64,000 nt of DNA, taken from NCBI RefSeq assembly GCF_011759365.1, contig NZ_JAARLZ010000004.1, forward strand, positions 124,001-188,000. The letters are read 5' to 3'. This document shows positions 44,349-52,394 of the stretch, piece by piece. This DNA is from Luteibacter anthropi (lineage in GTDB: Bacteria; Pseudomonadota; Gammaproteobacteria; Xanthomonadales; Rhodanobacteraceae). How positions within the stretch are numbered: position 1 is the first letter of the stretch; each line of letters starts with the position of its first letter. The position numbers were made by a program, and so were the translations under genes. The notes under the pieces were generated by a model that was not told the origin of the DNA, did not search any database, and was given only the letters and a program-made list of their open reading frames with translations.

Positions 44349-44831
44349 ATGACCCGACGCATCGCCGCCCGCCGTTCCCCCATCCATGGAAACGGCGTCT
44401 TCGCCACCGCCCACATCAAGGCCGGCGATGAAATCATCGAATACAAGGGCGATCACATCACCCACGCCCAGGCCGACAAGCGCTATGGCGACGGCGGTGA
44501 AACCGGCCATACCTTCCTGTTCACGCTGAACGAGCGCTACATCGTCGACGGCAACAGCAACGGCAATATCGCCCGCTGGATCAACCACAGCTGCGATCCG
44601 AACTGCCAGGCGCTGATCGAGGAGGATGTGGAGGGCAAGCCGTCGAAGAAGGATCGCGTCCTCATCGAGGCTATCCGTGACATCGCGCCGGGTGAAGAGC
44701 TCACCTACGACTACGGCATCACGCTCGACATGCCGCACACCGCGCGCCTGAAGAAGATCTGGGCCTGCCGCTGCGGCTCGCCCAAGTGCATCGGCACCAT
44801 GCTGAAGCCCAAGCGCAAGGCGGCGAAGTAA
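44349..44831 (+). CDS. SET-domain protein (lysine methyltransferase fold)
   Basis: A 160-residue protein. ATG 44349 (MTRRIAARRSPIHGNGVFAT) starts the domain cleanly, and an in-frame upstream extension overlaps the neighbouring promoter. It consists almost entirely of a SET domain. HGNGVFATAHIKAGDEIIEYKG forms the start, RWINHSCDPNC is the SAM-binding NHS motif, and EELTYDYG contains the catalytic Tyr. A post-SET zinc motif, ACRCGSPKCIGTM, follows. All key residues are present. Such proteins are typical of eukaryotic histone methyltransferases, and bacterial homologues occur in Xanthomonas, Chlamydia, Legionella and Bordetella relatives. There is no secretion signal, so a bacterial target is as likely as a host one. 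Confidence 0.92.
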   Translation: MTRRIAARRSPIHGNGVFATAHIKAGDEIIEYKGDHITHAQADKRYGDGGETGHTFLFTLNERYIVDGNSNGNIARWINHSCDPNCQALIEEDVEGKPSKKDRVLIEAIRDIAPGEELTYDYGITLDMPHTARLKKIWACRCGSPKCIGTMLKPKRKAAK

Positions 44832-44847
44832 GCCTTCGCGTTTGCCT

Positions 44848-44885
44848 CCGGCGCGTCGATACGTGCGACGCGCCGGGGTTCTTCG
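44848..44885 (+). terminator. Hairpin after the SET-domain gene
   Basis: CCGGCGCGTCG (44848-44858) pairs perfectly with CGACGCGCCGG (44866-44876) around a seven-base loop, then GGTTCTTCG. It lies 16 bases beyond the stop codon. Confidence 0.6.
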
Positions 44886-44909
44886 TCACCATGTCGACAC
44901 CATGCCCCT

Positions 44910-44987
44910 GTAGGAGCGCGCCTTGCGCGCGACCGGTCTGGCGTGGGTGTTACAGCATGACCGGGCGCGCGCAAGGCGCGCTCCTAC
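44910..44987. repeat. Inverted REP pair between convergent genes
   Basis: Copies at 44910-44936 and 44961-44987 face each other across 24 bases. The second lies three bases from the stop codon of the EF-G-like gene. Confidence 0.85.
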
Positions 44988-44990
44988 AGG

Positions 44991-47030
44991 TCAGTCTTCT
45001 TCTGCCCTGGGTTTCCAGGCTTCGGCCAGTTTCTTCTGTATGCCGGGCGGTACTGCGTCGTAGTGGCTGAATGCCATGGCGTAGCGTCCCAGCCCTCCGG
45101 TCATCGACTTCAGCTGCGTCGGATAATCGACGAGCTCCGCCAGCGGCACGCGTGCGCGGATCATCGTTTCTCCACCGCGCAACGCATCGGTGCCCATGAT
45201 CTGCGCCCGTTTCGATGCCAGGCCGCCAGTGACGTCGCCAACGTAGTGATCGGGGATGGATACCTCCAGATCCACCACCGGCTCCAGCACCCTGGGCTGA
45301 GCGCGCGACATGGCATCGAGGAACGCCTTGCGCCCGGCACTGACGAAGGCCACCTCCTTGGAATCCACGGGATGGTGCTTGCCGTCGTACACCACGACCC
45401 GCACGTCCTGGATCGGATACCCGGCCACGGCACCGCTATCCAGCGCCTGTCGCACCCCTTTTTCGATGGCCGGCATGAACTGCCCGGGGATCACGCCACC
45501 CTTCGTATCGTCGTCGAATACGAATCCCTTGCCGCGCTCAAGCGGCTCGACACGGAGAAACACCTCCCCGAACTGGCCCGCGCCACCGGTCTGCTTCTTG
45601 TGCCGGTGATGGCCTTCGGCATGCCCTCCTACTGTCTCGCGGTAGGCGATGCGCGGCGGATGCGTGACGACGTCCACGTCGTAACGGGCCTTCATCCGTT
45701 CCAGCATCAGCTTCACATGCAGGTCGGACAACCCGTAGATCACGGTTTCGTTGAGTTCCTTGTGGTGTTCGACGCGGAAGCACGGGTCTTCCTCGGTCAG
45801 TTTCGCCAGTGCCTGCGACAGCTTCTGCTCCTGTCCCTTGTGGGCAGGCTCCACGGCCACGCCGTACATCGGCGCGGGAAACGCAGACGGTGCGAGATGA
45901 ATGCGGCCTTCCTCCACTGCATCGTGCAGCACGGCATCGAAGTGGATGTCGTCCACCTTGGCCACCGCGACGATATCGCCGGGAAGTGCCTCGTCGATTT
46001 CTACGTGGTCCTTGCCCTTCAGGCGGAAAAGATGACCCACGCGAAAGGGCTTGCGCCCGTCGTCGACCAGCAGCTGGGAATCCTTGCGCACCGTGCCCTG
46101 CCACACGCGAAACACCCCCAGCTTGCCCACGAAGGGATCGTTCACGATCTTGAAGACATCGGCCACGACGTGACCGTCCGCCTTCGCGGAGATAGCGAAA
46201 GGCGCGCCATCGTCGGCACGGAACGGCGGCGGATTGACCTCGGTGGGGCAGGGCAGGATGCGCTCCACCAGTTCAAGCAGTTCGTTTACGCCGATGCCGT
46301 CGCGCGCACCGGTGAACACGATAGGCACGAGGTGTCCGTCGCGAAGACAATGCTCCAGCGCACCGCGAAGCTCGGCAGCCGTAAGCGCGGATTCACCGGC
46401 TTCAAGATAGTGCTCCATCACGTCGTCATCGATCTCCACGACCTGGTCGATGAGCTGCTGGTGGGCTTCGCCGGGCGAGGAGAAATCCGTATCGCCGCGG
46501 GTCTGGAAGAATGCATCGCGTACGGCGTGCCCCTTCGATGCGGGCAGGTTGAGCGGCAGGCATTCGTTGCCGAATTCGCTGCGCAGGTCGTCCACCAGCG
46601 CGCGCAGGTCCACGCCATCGGTATCTATGCGATTGACGATGAGGATGCGTGCAAGGCCGCGTTCCCGTGCATGTTGCATCATGGCGCGCGTGCCGTGTTC
46701 GATGCCGTTGGCTGCATTGACCACGATGGCGACGGTATCGGTGGCGGACAGCGCCGCCAGTGCGGGACCGAGGAAGTCGGCATATCCCGGTGTATCGACC
46801 AGATGGATGCGGTAGCCGTTGCGTTCGATAGACGCCACGGCGGCGTCGATGGAATGGCCGCGGGCCTTTTCCATGGGATCGGTATCGGAAACGGTGGTGC
46901 CACGTTCGACCTGACCCATGGCGTTGAGCGCGCCACCGGCATAGAGCATGGCTTCGAACAGGGTGGTCTTGCCGGCACCGGCGTGGCCGGCGAGGGCGAG
47001 GCTGCGGATACGTTCCGTGGTGGGAGACAC
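44991..47030 (-). CDS. EF-G-like translational GTPase paralogue with altered GTPase motifs
   Basis: A 679-residue protein starting at GTG 47030 with AAGGAGGG eight bases upstream. It aligns with elongation factor G over all five domains: GTPase, domain II (GKLGVFRVWQGTVRKDS), domain III (EEDPCFRV), domain IV (TGGAGQFGEVFLRVEP) and domain V (VVDLEVSIPDHYVGDV). The P-loop is GHAGAGKTT instead of AHIDAGKTT. Switch I has RGHSI for RGITI. Switch II is DTPGYADF, so the catalytic His of DTPGHVDF is Tyr. The guanine-specificity motif is NRID. This is the EF-G2-like family of uncertain role and not the essential fusA, which usually sits in the str operon. Confidence 0.9.
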   Translation of the reverse strand: MSPTTERIRSLALAGHAGAGKTTLFEAMLYAGGALNAMGQVERGTTVSDTDPMEKARGHSIDAAVASIERNGYRIHLVDTPGYADFLGPALAALSATDTVAIVVNAANGIEHGTRAMMQHARERGLARILIVNRIDTDGVDLRALVDDLRSEFGNECLPLNLPASKGHAVRDAFFQTRGDTDFSSPGEAHQQLIDQVVEIDDDVMEHYLEAGESALTAAELRGALEHCLRDGHLVPIVFTGARDGIGVNELLELVERILPCPTEVNPPPFRADDGAPFAISAKADGHVVADVFKIVNDPFVGKLGVFRVWQGTVRKDSQLLVDDGRKPFRVGHLFRLKGKDHVEIDEALPGDIVAVAKVDDIHFDAVLHDAVEEGRIHLAPSAFPAPMYGVAVEPAHKGQEQKLSQALAKLTEEDPCFRVEHHKELNETVIYGLSDLHVKLMLERMKARYDVDVVTHPPRIAYRETVGGHAEGHHRHKKQTGGAGQFGEVFLRVEPLERGKGFVFDDDTKGGVIPGQFMPAIEKGVRQALDSGAVAGYPIQDVRVVVYDGKHHPVDSKEVAFVSAGRKAFLDAMSRAQPRVLEPVVDLEVSIPDHYVGDVTGGLASKRAQIMGTDALRGGETMIRARVPLAELVDYPTQLKSMTGGLGRYAMAFSHYDAVPPGIQKKLAEAWKPRAEED

Positions 47031-47332
47031 GATGCGACCCTCCTTCAGTGGGAGGGAAGGCGTGTGGATGCGGCGTCATCCTTCGGCGTCGCCTCGGGCA
47101 CGCCTTCCGGCATGACGATGGCGGGCCGTCACGGTCGTCCGGTGGCATGGACGGTCATGGCGGTGATGCGGGCTGGGCCCGGCCCAAGGGTTCTCCTTCG
47201 CGGCGGCGGAATCAAGTGCCCGGGGGAATCTTCCGGCCCATGCGTTGTCTAGCCACGGGGCTTACGTTGCGTTTAGTCGCAAATCGCTATGCTCGCCTAC
47301 TCTTTCGCGACCCAAGAAGGGACCTCGTTCGC
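47031..47332 (+). promoter_or_regulatory. Intergenic region with a possible promoter
   Basis: In 302 bases between the divergent EF-G-like and TonB-like genes, TTGCGT (47267-47272) and TATGCT (47288-47293) are 15 bases apart on the plus strand. They would start a transcript about 33 bases before GTG 47333. The rest shows no gene or repeat. The frame is open upstream of 47333, with a possible earlier ATG at 47240. Confidence 0.35.
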
Positions 47333-48328
47333 GTGCAATACCCAGGTAAGGCCCCACCGCCCTTCGTCGAATCGCACCGGCTCACGCCGGATACGTCGTC
47401 GCGTGGGCGCGGCCTGGTGCCGATCGACGCTTCCACGATTGCCGCATTGCACGCCATCGGGCGGCGTCCGCCACCGCGCGACCGCGTGCGCTTCACGCTG
47501 GCGCTGGTGCTGGCCCTGGTTTTCCATATTCTGCTCATCGTCCTGATGCGCTACGAGATGCTGCCGCGGCCGCTGGAGGGTTTTGCCATCCCCCGCGACA
47601 AGGACGAAGTGATGGAAGTCCGCTTCATCGAGCCGACGCCGCCTGCGCCTGCCGTGGCCAACGTGCCGCCCCCTCCGCCGGTGGCCGAGCCGCCACCGAA
47701 GGTGCGCTCGCGTGAGGCTACCCGTCCCGAACCTCCGCGACCGAAGGAAGAGCCGGCACCCCAGGCCGAAACACCGCCGCCCCCGCCGCAGCTGAATCTC
47801 TTCGGCAAGGACGGCTCCATCGCGATGCCGAAGGCCGGTGCGGGCAACGGGACCACCCAGGCGAGTTTCGTGCCGCGCGCGCCCACGGGCGATTTGCAGA
47901 TCATGTCGCACAAGACCACGGTTACCTACAAGGAAACCCGGTTCGAAAAGGACTGGGCGCCACGCGACGAGAACATCGTCAACGGTGGCCTGCGCAAGGC
48001 CATGGAAAAAACCACGCTCAAGAAAACCTTCGACCTGGGCCATGGCGTGCGTGTGAAGTGCGCGACGGTGTTCCTCGTGCTGCCTGTGGGTTGCGGCGGG
48101 GAAGACCCGTCGAAGGCCTCGAGCAAGGTGGGCGATACGCGCCTCAACATGGCGCCCGCGAAGTCGCTTGCCGGTGACGATCCCAACCAGCCACCTCCCC
48201 CCAGCCAGGCCGAATGCATCGCGTCCTACCGCCGCAACGAGACGGTGATGGCCGGTTGCCCGTCCGATACCCCGCTCAAGGCCATGGACCAGGAAAACGC
48301 CGAGCGCGCACGCCGCGCAGGATCGTAA
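47333..48328 (+). CDS. Membrane-anchored proline-rich protein, TonB-like architecture
   Basis: A 331-residue protein if it starts at GTG 47333 (AAGAAGG 12 bases upstream); ATG 47240 is an alternative. A short cytoplasmic N-terminus is followed by one transmembrane helix (about 53-73, TLALVLALVFHILLIVLM). A long Pro/Glu/Lys-rich stretch (about 95-150) could span the periplasm. The C-terminal domain contains YKETRFEKDWAPRDENIV and two Cys pairs (KCATVFLVLPVGCGG, ECIASYRRNETVMAGC). Topology recalls TonB, but no TonB C-terminal domain motif is seen. The C-terminal domain recurs in the next gene. Function is unknown; it could link the inner membrane to the envelope. Confidence 0.7.
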   Translation: MQYPGKAPPPFVESHRLTPDTSSRGRGLVPIDASTIAALHAIGRRPPPRDRVRFTLALVLALVFHILLIVLMRYEMLPRPLEGFAIPRDKDEVMEVRFIEPTPPAPAVANVPPPPPVAEPPPKVRSREATRPEPPRPKEEPAPQAETPPPPPQLNLFGKDGSIAMPKAGAGNGTTQASFVPRAPTGDLQIMSHKTTVTYKETRFEKDWAPRDENIVNGGLRKAMEKTTLKKTFDLGHGVRVKCATVFLVLPVGCGGEDPSKASSKVGDTRLNMAPAKSLAGDDPNQPPPPSQAECIASYRRNETVMAGCPSDTPLKAMDQENAERARRAGS

Positions 48329-48373
48329 GGAAACGATTGTCCTGCGCCGCGCGAGCATGGACACTAGCCCTCC

Positions 48374-50392
48374 ATGCCGACCCCGTTGCCGCCGGACAGC
48401 GATCAATCGATCGCCGAAGAATCGCTGCCCGTCTCGCCCCGCGAGGCGGCCATGCGCGCGCTCGTCTATCGTCGCCTCCTGCGCGAGAAACCGCGCGAAA
48501 GCCTGCGCCGCATCGCCGGCTGGGTCGGCACGATCATCATCCACCTGCTGTTCCTCATCGGGTTCGTGCTGGGGCCGGCCTACGTGCCTCCGCCGTCGCC
48601 GCCGGACCAGGAAACCACCGACGTGCTGAAGGTGCGGCTGATCGACAAGCCGCCCGCGCCATTGCCGCCACGGCGTGGCACGCAGTCGCGTGCACCTGTC
48701 GTGCAGACCACCTGGAATACCAAGCGCTCGGCCGCTGCCGCGGCGTCCGGCGGCACGCATGCCGCCGCCGTTGCCAGTGCCACCAAGGCGAGCCGCCCGG
48801 CGAAAGCTACTCCGGCCGCCCCTGCGCCTCCGGTGAAACCGGCACCGAAACCTGCCGCGCCGGCACCGAACACGGTGGCCGAGGAAAAGCGTCCACCGAC
48901 CCGCCCGAAGGCCCCGCCGAAACAGCCTCAACTTGAGCAGGTCCCCGTGCCCACCCAGGCACCACCAGACCTGGCGGTGGATACGCCCAGGCCGGAAGTC
49001 GTACCGCCGAAGTTCCAGCCCGAGCCCGTGCGCAAGGCGCAAGTCGAGGGCACCGAAGTCATGCCGCCGCCGGCATCGCTGGCGATTCCGCCCACCCCTG
49101 CCTCGCAGGTGGCGGTGACGCCGACACCGCCGCAGATCACCTCCGAGCACACCACGCCGGTGGCCACCTCGCCGATCACCCTTGCCACCGTGCCGCGCCC
49201 GGAGGTTGAGGCTTCGTCGGCACCGCCGACCCCGCAGGACGAGCCGCTTCCGGCCATCGCGCAGGAGCCGTCGGCGCCGCCGCGCCCGGATCTCGCGCCT
49301 GCGGACCGGCCCGTGCCGCCGAAGGTCTCGGTCGATACGGTTCGCGCACCCGCGGTGGACGTGCAGGCCGACCTGGAAGCCGTGCCCTTGCCCGACGCCG
49401 TGGCGAAGCCCGACGTCTCCGCGCCCGTGGCGACCACCGAGCGCCCGGCAGTGCAGGCACCGGCCGTGACGCCGGGCGAGATGCAGCGTCCGGTGGCCGG
49501 TGCGGATACGTCGCCTGCTACGCCGGGACAGACGCAGGCGCCCGGTGAAAATCCGACCGCCCAGTCCACCGCGCAGGCGACCAACGGTCAGGCCAAGTCG
49601 GGCGAAAAGCAGGCTCCATCGACGGGCCAGGGTTCTACACCCGCTCCCGCGCCGGGTCCGGCCATCGCGTCGGCATCGGGCACGAACACCCCGGGCGCCG
49701 AAGCGGCAGACAGCGCAGGCCGACCCGGCTCTCCGAACGGCACGGACGACAGCCAGCGCACGACCGGTGCCAACGGCAGCTCGCAGCGCGACGATGGCAT
49801 GGTCGGCGGGCAGGGCGACAAGACGGGCCAGGTAGGCCCCGGCGGCGCCTATACCGAGCTGAAACCGCGCGGCAACGTCACGGTGCAGCAGGGCCAGCGG
49901 GTGCATATCGAATACAAGGCCACCCGCTTCGACAAGGACTGGACGCCGAAGAACGAATCCTCGGTGGATACCGCCGTGCGACAGGCTGCAGGCGAGGCCA
50001 CGGTGCACTCCACCTTGTCGCTTCCGCGCGGGCTGCGGCTGAACTGCACGGCGGGCCCCGGCAACACCGGCGGCAAGATGAACGCGGTGTCGCTGTTCAC
50101 GCTGGGCTGCGGCGGCGATCCGCCGTCGAAGCCGGATCACGAGACGGCCGACAACCTCGTCAAGAACCAGACCATGGCGCCCGCGAAGCCCCTGGCCGCG
50201 GATCTTCCGCCGGCCAATGCGGCGACGGTGGCGCACCCCGTGGCTATCGACAACACGGCGTTCTGCGCCACGGCGCGTGTCGCGGGCGGTCCGCTGCCGC
50301 CCGGTTGCGAGCCGACGATCAAGATCAACGTGCAGCAGAAGACACCGGCACCGAACGGCTCGTGGGTGCCGGCCAGCGACCAGTTCAAGTAA
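48374..50392 (+). CDS. Large membrane-anchored proline-rich protein, paralogue of the preceding gene
   Basis: A 672-residue protein. A cytoplasmic N-terminus of about 48 residues leads to one transmembrane helix (49-70, IIIHLLFLIGFVLGPAY). About 430 residues of low-complexity Pro/Ala/Thr/Gln-rich sequence follow. The C-terminal domain (about 505-672) matches its neighbour: IEYKATRFDKDWTPKNESSV, NCTAGPG...FTLGCGGDPPSK, TMAPAKPL and FCATARVAGGPLPPGC. The two Cys pairs are conserved and probably form disulfides in the periplasm. It starts 45 bases after the previous stop and is probably co-transcribed. Its 3' end overlaps the convergent RDD gene by eight bases. No known function. Confidence 0.75.
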   Translation: MPTPLPPDSDQSIAEESLPVSPREAAMRALVYRRLLREKPRESLRRIAGWVGTIIIHLLFLIGFVLGPAYVPPPSPPDQETTDVLKVRLIDKPPAPLPPRRGTQSRAPVVQTTWNTKRSAAAAASGGTHAAAVASATKASRPAKATPAAPAPPVKPAPKPAAPAPNTVAEEKRPPTRPKAPPKQPQLEQVPVPTQAPPDLAVDTPRPEVVPPKFQPEPVRKAQVEGTEVMPPPASLAIPPTPASQVAVTPTPPQITSEHTTPVATSPITLATVPRPEVEASSAPPTPQDEPLPAIAQEPSAPPRPDLAPADRPVPPKVSVDTVRAPAVDVQADLEAVPLPDAVAKPDVSAPVATTERPAVQAPAVTPGEMQRPVAGADTSPATPGQTQAPGENPTAQSTAQATNGQAKSGEKQAPSTGQGSTPAPAPGPAIASASGTNTPGAEAADSAGRPGSPNGTDDSQRTTGANGSSQRDDGMVGGQGDKTGQVGPGGAYTELKPRGNVTVQQGQRVHIEYKATRFDKDWTPKNESSVDTAVRQAAGEATVHSTLSLPRGLRLNCTAGPGNTGGKMNAVSLFTLGCGGDPPSKPDHETADNLVKNQTMAPAKPLAADLPPANAATVAHPVAIDNTAFCATARVAGGPLPPGCEPTIKINVQQKTPAPNGSWVPASDQFK

Positions 50393-50870
50393 GCGAACGG
50401 ATTTCCGTGCCGGCCAGCATGTCGTATACCGCGCGCCGGCGGGCGTCGAACAAGGTCGGAAGCAACAGGATCAACCATCCTGCCAGCGGGGCGTAGAGGG
50501 CGGTCTGAAGAGATGCCCACGGTCGTATCAGCAACAGGGTGACCGGCAGCGCGGCGATGATCAGCCTGAGCAGGCCGCGTGGCCACTCGACAGGTGAGCC
50601 GTCGCTACCGGTGATCCTGATCCGCCAGGGGCGCATGCCCAGGGTCTGCCCACCGCGCAGCCACGACACCAGGAAGTAGGTGCCCACGACCACCCCCTGT
50701 AAAGGCTGGTACCACCATGCCAGCAGGTGTCCGTGGTCATCTGCGAGCTTACCCATGGTCGCTATCTGAGCGAGCAATCCCACCACCATCACGATAGCCG
50801 CCACGGCTAATACGTCGTATATGATCGCCGCGAAACGGCGCCAGGCGGGGGCTTGGAGCATCAGTGGCAT
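50385..50870 (-). CDS. RDD-family membrane protein
   Basis: A 161-residue protein starting at ATG 50870 (MPLMLQAPAWRRFAAIIYDVLAV). The RDD pattern is present: RRFAAIIYDVLAV in helix 1, GQTLGMRPWRIRI in the middle and LFDARRRAVYDMLAGT at the end, with three to four membrane helices. RDD proteins are small membrane proteins, some linked to ion or sodium/proton transport, with mostly unknown function. It is convergent with the proline-rich protein gene. The longer open frame upstream lacks the hydrophobic start. Confidence 0.85.
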   Translation of the reverse strand: MPLMLQAPAWRRFAAIIYDVLAVAAIVMVVGLLAQIATMGKLADDHGHLLAWWYQPLQGVVVGTYFLVSWLRGGQTLGMRPWRIRITGSDGSPVEWPRGLLRLIIAALPVTLLLIRPWASLQTALYAPLAGWLILLLPTLFDARRRAVYDMLAGTEIRSLT

Positions 50871-50991
50871 GTCGCGTGCCTTAGGTGAATAAGTTCTGGA
50901 TGCTAACTGTAACCAGGCATATGCTTCACCTGCGGGCGGGATGTCCGGACACACCTCGTCAGTCTCGATGTATGACCTAAGGAGAGCGACC

Positions 50992-51342
50992 ATGAGCCTG
51001 ACATTGCATTCGTCCCATAAGGACCTCGATAGTTACCTGCGTTCGATCGACGGTGATGAGAACGTTACGCCGCTGGAATTCCAGCACTTACGCGATGATG
51101 CCGACCAGCATCTTGACCATGCACTGGATCCACTCGGGGGCGTATGTCCTGAGTTGAGCGAAGCCGTGAAAGCTTTGCAGTCATCCATGGACGTTGTTGC
51201 CGAATACCTGCAGAAGACGGCCATTGCGGCGAGAAAATGCAAGGCGCTTCCGGCGGAAGGGCGCGAAAGGCTGAAAGAGGCTATCGAGCACCAGATTGCC
51301 TATGTCGTTGCCGCGTATCAGTCGAGCATTCAACGCCTTTGA
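50992..51342 (+). CDS. Small protein of unknown function
   Basis: A 116-residue, mostly helical, soluble protein. AAGGAG (50979-50984) lies seven bases before ATG 50992, a strong ribosome-binding site that supports a real gene. The sequence is acidic and includes SIDGDENVTPLEFQHLRDDADQHLDHALDPLGG in adjoining parts, then SSMDVVAEYLQKTAIAARKCKALPAEG. No family is recognised. It lies between the divergent RDD gene and xerD, 32 bases upstream of the latter's ATG, so it may share the xerD transcript. Confidence 0.7.
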   Translation: MSLTLHSSHKDLDSYLRSIDGDENVTPLEFQHLRDDADQHLDHALDPLGGVCPELSEAVKALQSSMDVVAEYLQKTAIAARKCKALPAEGRERLKEAIEHQIAYVVAAYQSSIQRL

Positions 51343-51374
51343 GCCGTTTGCGGTGGGCATGCGACCATGTGGCC

Positions 51375-52304
51375 ATGCCCATCGCAAAAGACAATGAATC
51401 TGCGGTCGAACTCGCTAATGATGACGCCCGCCTCATCGACCGCTTCATCGAACGGGTCTGGTCGGAAGACGGCCTTGCCGAACGCACGCTGGAAGCCTAT
51501 CGCCGCGACCTTGAGCAGCTGGCGCGATGGCTTGCTCCACGGGGCCGTACGCTCGCTACCGCCGGCCGTGAGGATGTGTCGGCGTATCACGGCAGCCAGC
51601 CGGTGTCCGTGCGCAGCATGGCGCGCCGGCAGTCGGCGTTCCGGCGCTTCTATGCGCAGCTGGCACGAGATGATGGTGCCCGCGAGGATCCCACGCTGCT
51701 GATGCAGCGGCCACGCATGCCGCGCAGCCTGCCCAAGGCGCTCGCCGAGCGTGAGATCGAAGCACTGATCGTTGCGCCCGATGGCGGTACGCCACTGGGG
51801 CAGCGCGACCGCGCGATGCTCGAATTGATGTACTCGTCCGGCCTGCGCGTATCGGAACTGGTGGATCTGCCGCTGTCGGGCCTCAATCCGCGACAAGGCG
51901 TATTGCGGGTTACCGGCAAGGGCGGCAAGGATCGCCTCATTCCGGTGGGCGAGGAGGCGCTGGCGCATATCGACACCTATCTGCGCGAAGCGCGGCCTTT
52001 GCTGGCGAAGGGGCACGGTCAGCCCGTCGCGCTGTTCCTGTCACGCCGCGGTGGTGCGATGACCCGGCAGATGTTCTGGACCCTGGTCAAGCGCTATGCC
52101 GTGCAGGTGGGCATTCCGTCGCAGAAGGTGTCGCCGCATGTGCTGCGTCATTCCTTCGCCACGCACCTGCTCAATCATGGGGCTGACCTGCGTGCCTTGC
52201 AGATGCTGCTGGGTCACAGCGCGCTCAGCACCACGCAGATCTACACCCTGGTGGCGAAGGAAGGCCTGAAGCGCCTTCACGCCCAGCATCACCCGCGCGG
52301 CTGA
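51375..52304 (+). CDS. xerD: Site-specific tyrosine recombinase XerD
   Basis: A 309-residue recombinase that with XerC resolves chromosome dimers at dif during division. ATG 51375 fits the family start, but no Shine-Dalgarno precedes it. The N-terminal SAM-like DNA-binding domain has DRFIERVWSEDGLAERTLEAYRRDL in two pieces. The catalytic domain has the Arg in SSGLRVSELV, the Lys in GKGGKDRLIP, HVLRHSFATHLL, and the His-to-Tyr stretch LLGHSALSTTQIYT with the nucleophile. It is followed by dsbC, a common order in gammaproteobacteria. No dif site is visible. Confidence 0.95.
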   Translation: MPIAKDNESAVELANDDARLIDRFIERVWSEDGLAERTLEAYRRDLEQLARWLAPRGRTLATAGREDVSAYHGSQPVSVRSMARRQSAFRRFYAQLARDDGAREDPTLLMQRPRMPRSLPKALAEREIEALIVAPDGGTPLGQRDRAMLELMYSSGLRVSELVDLPLSGLNPRQGVLRVTGKGGKDRLIPVGEEALAHIDTYLREARPLLAKGHGQPVALFLSRRGGAMTRQMFWTLVKRYAVQVGIPSQKVSPHVLRHSFATHLLNHGADLRALQMLLGHSALSTTQIYTLVAKEGLKRLHAQHHPRG

Positions 52305-52394
52305 AGGTCCATGCCACAATGGATTGAACCGATCGCGCGGTACGTGTTCAAAGGCTGTTCCGCGTATCCCCCGGTCACAGATGGAGTCGTACCG

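Noticed and set aside
47297-50236. Minus-strand open frame of 979 codons opposite the proline-rich pair
   Set aside because: Its composition (Arg/Gly/His-rich) is the antisense image of Pro/Ala-rich coding sequence, and the plus strand has a clear membrane helix and paralogous C-terminal domains.
47333-50392. Naming either proline-rich protein TonB
   Set aside because: Topology fits, but no TonB C-terminal motif and no exbB/exbD neighbours are visible.
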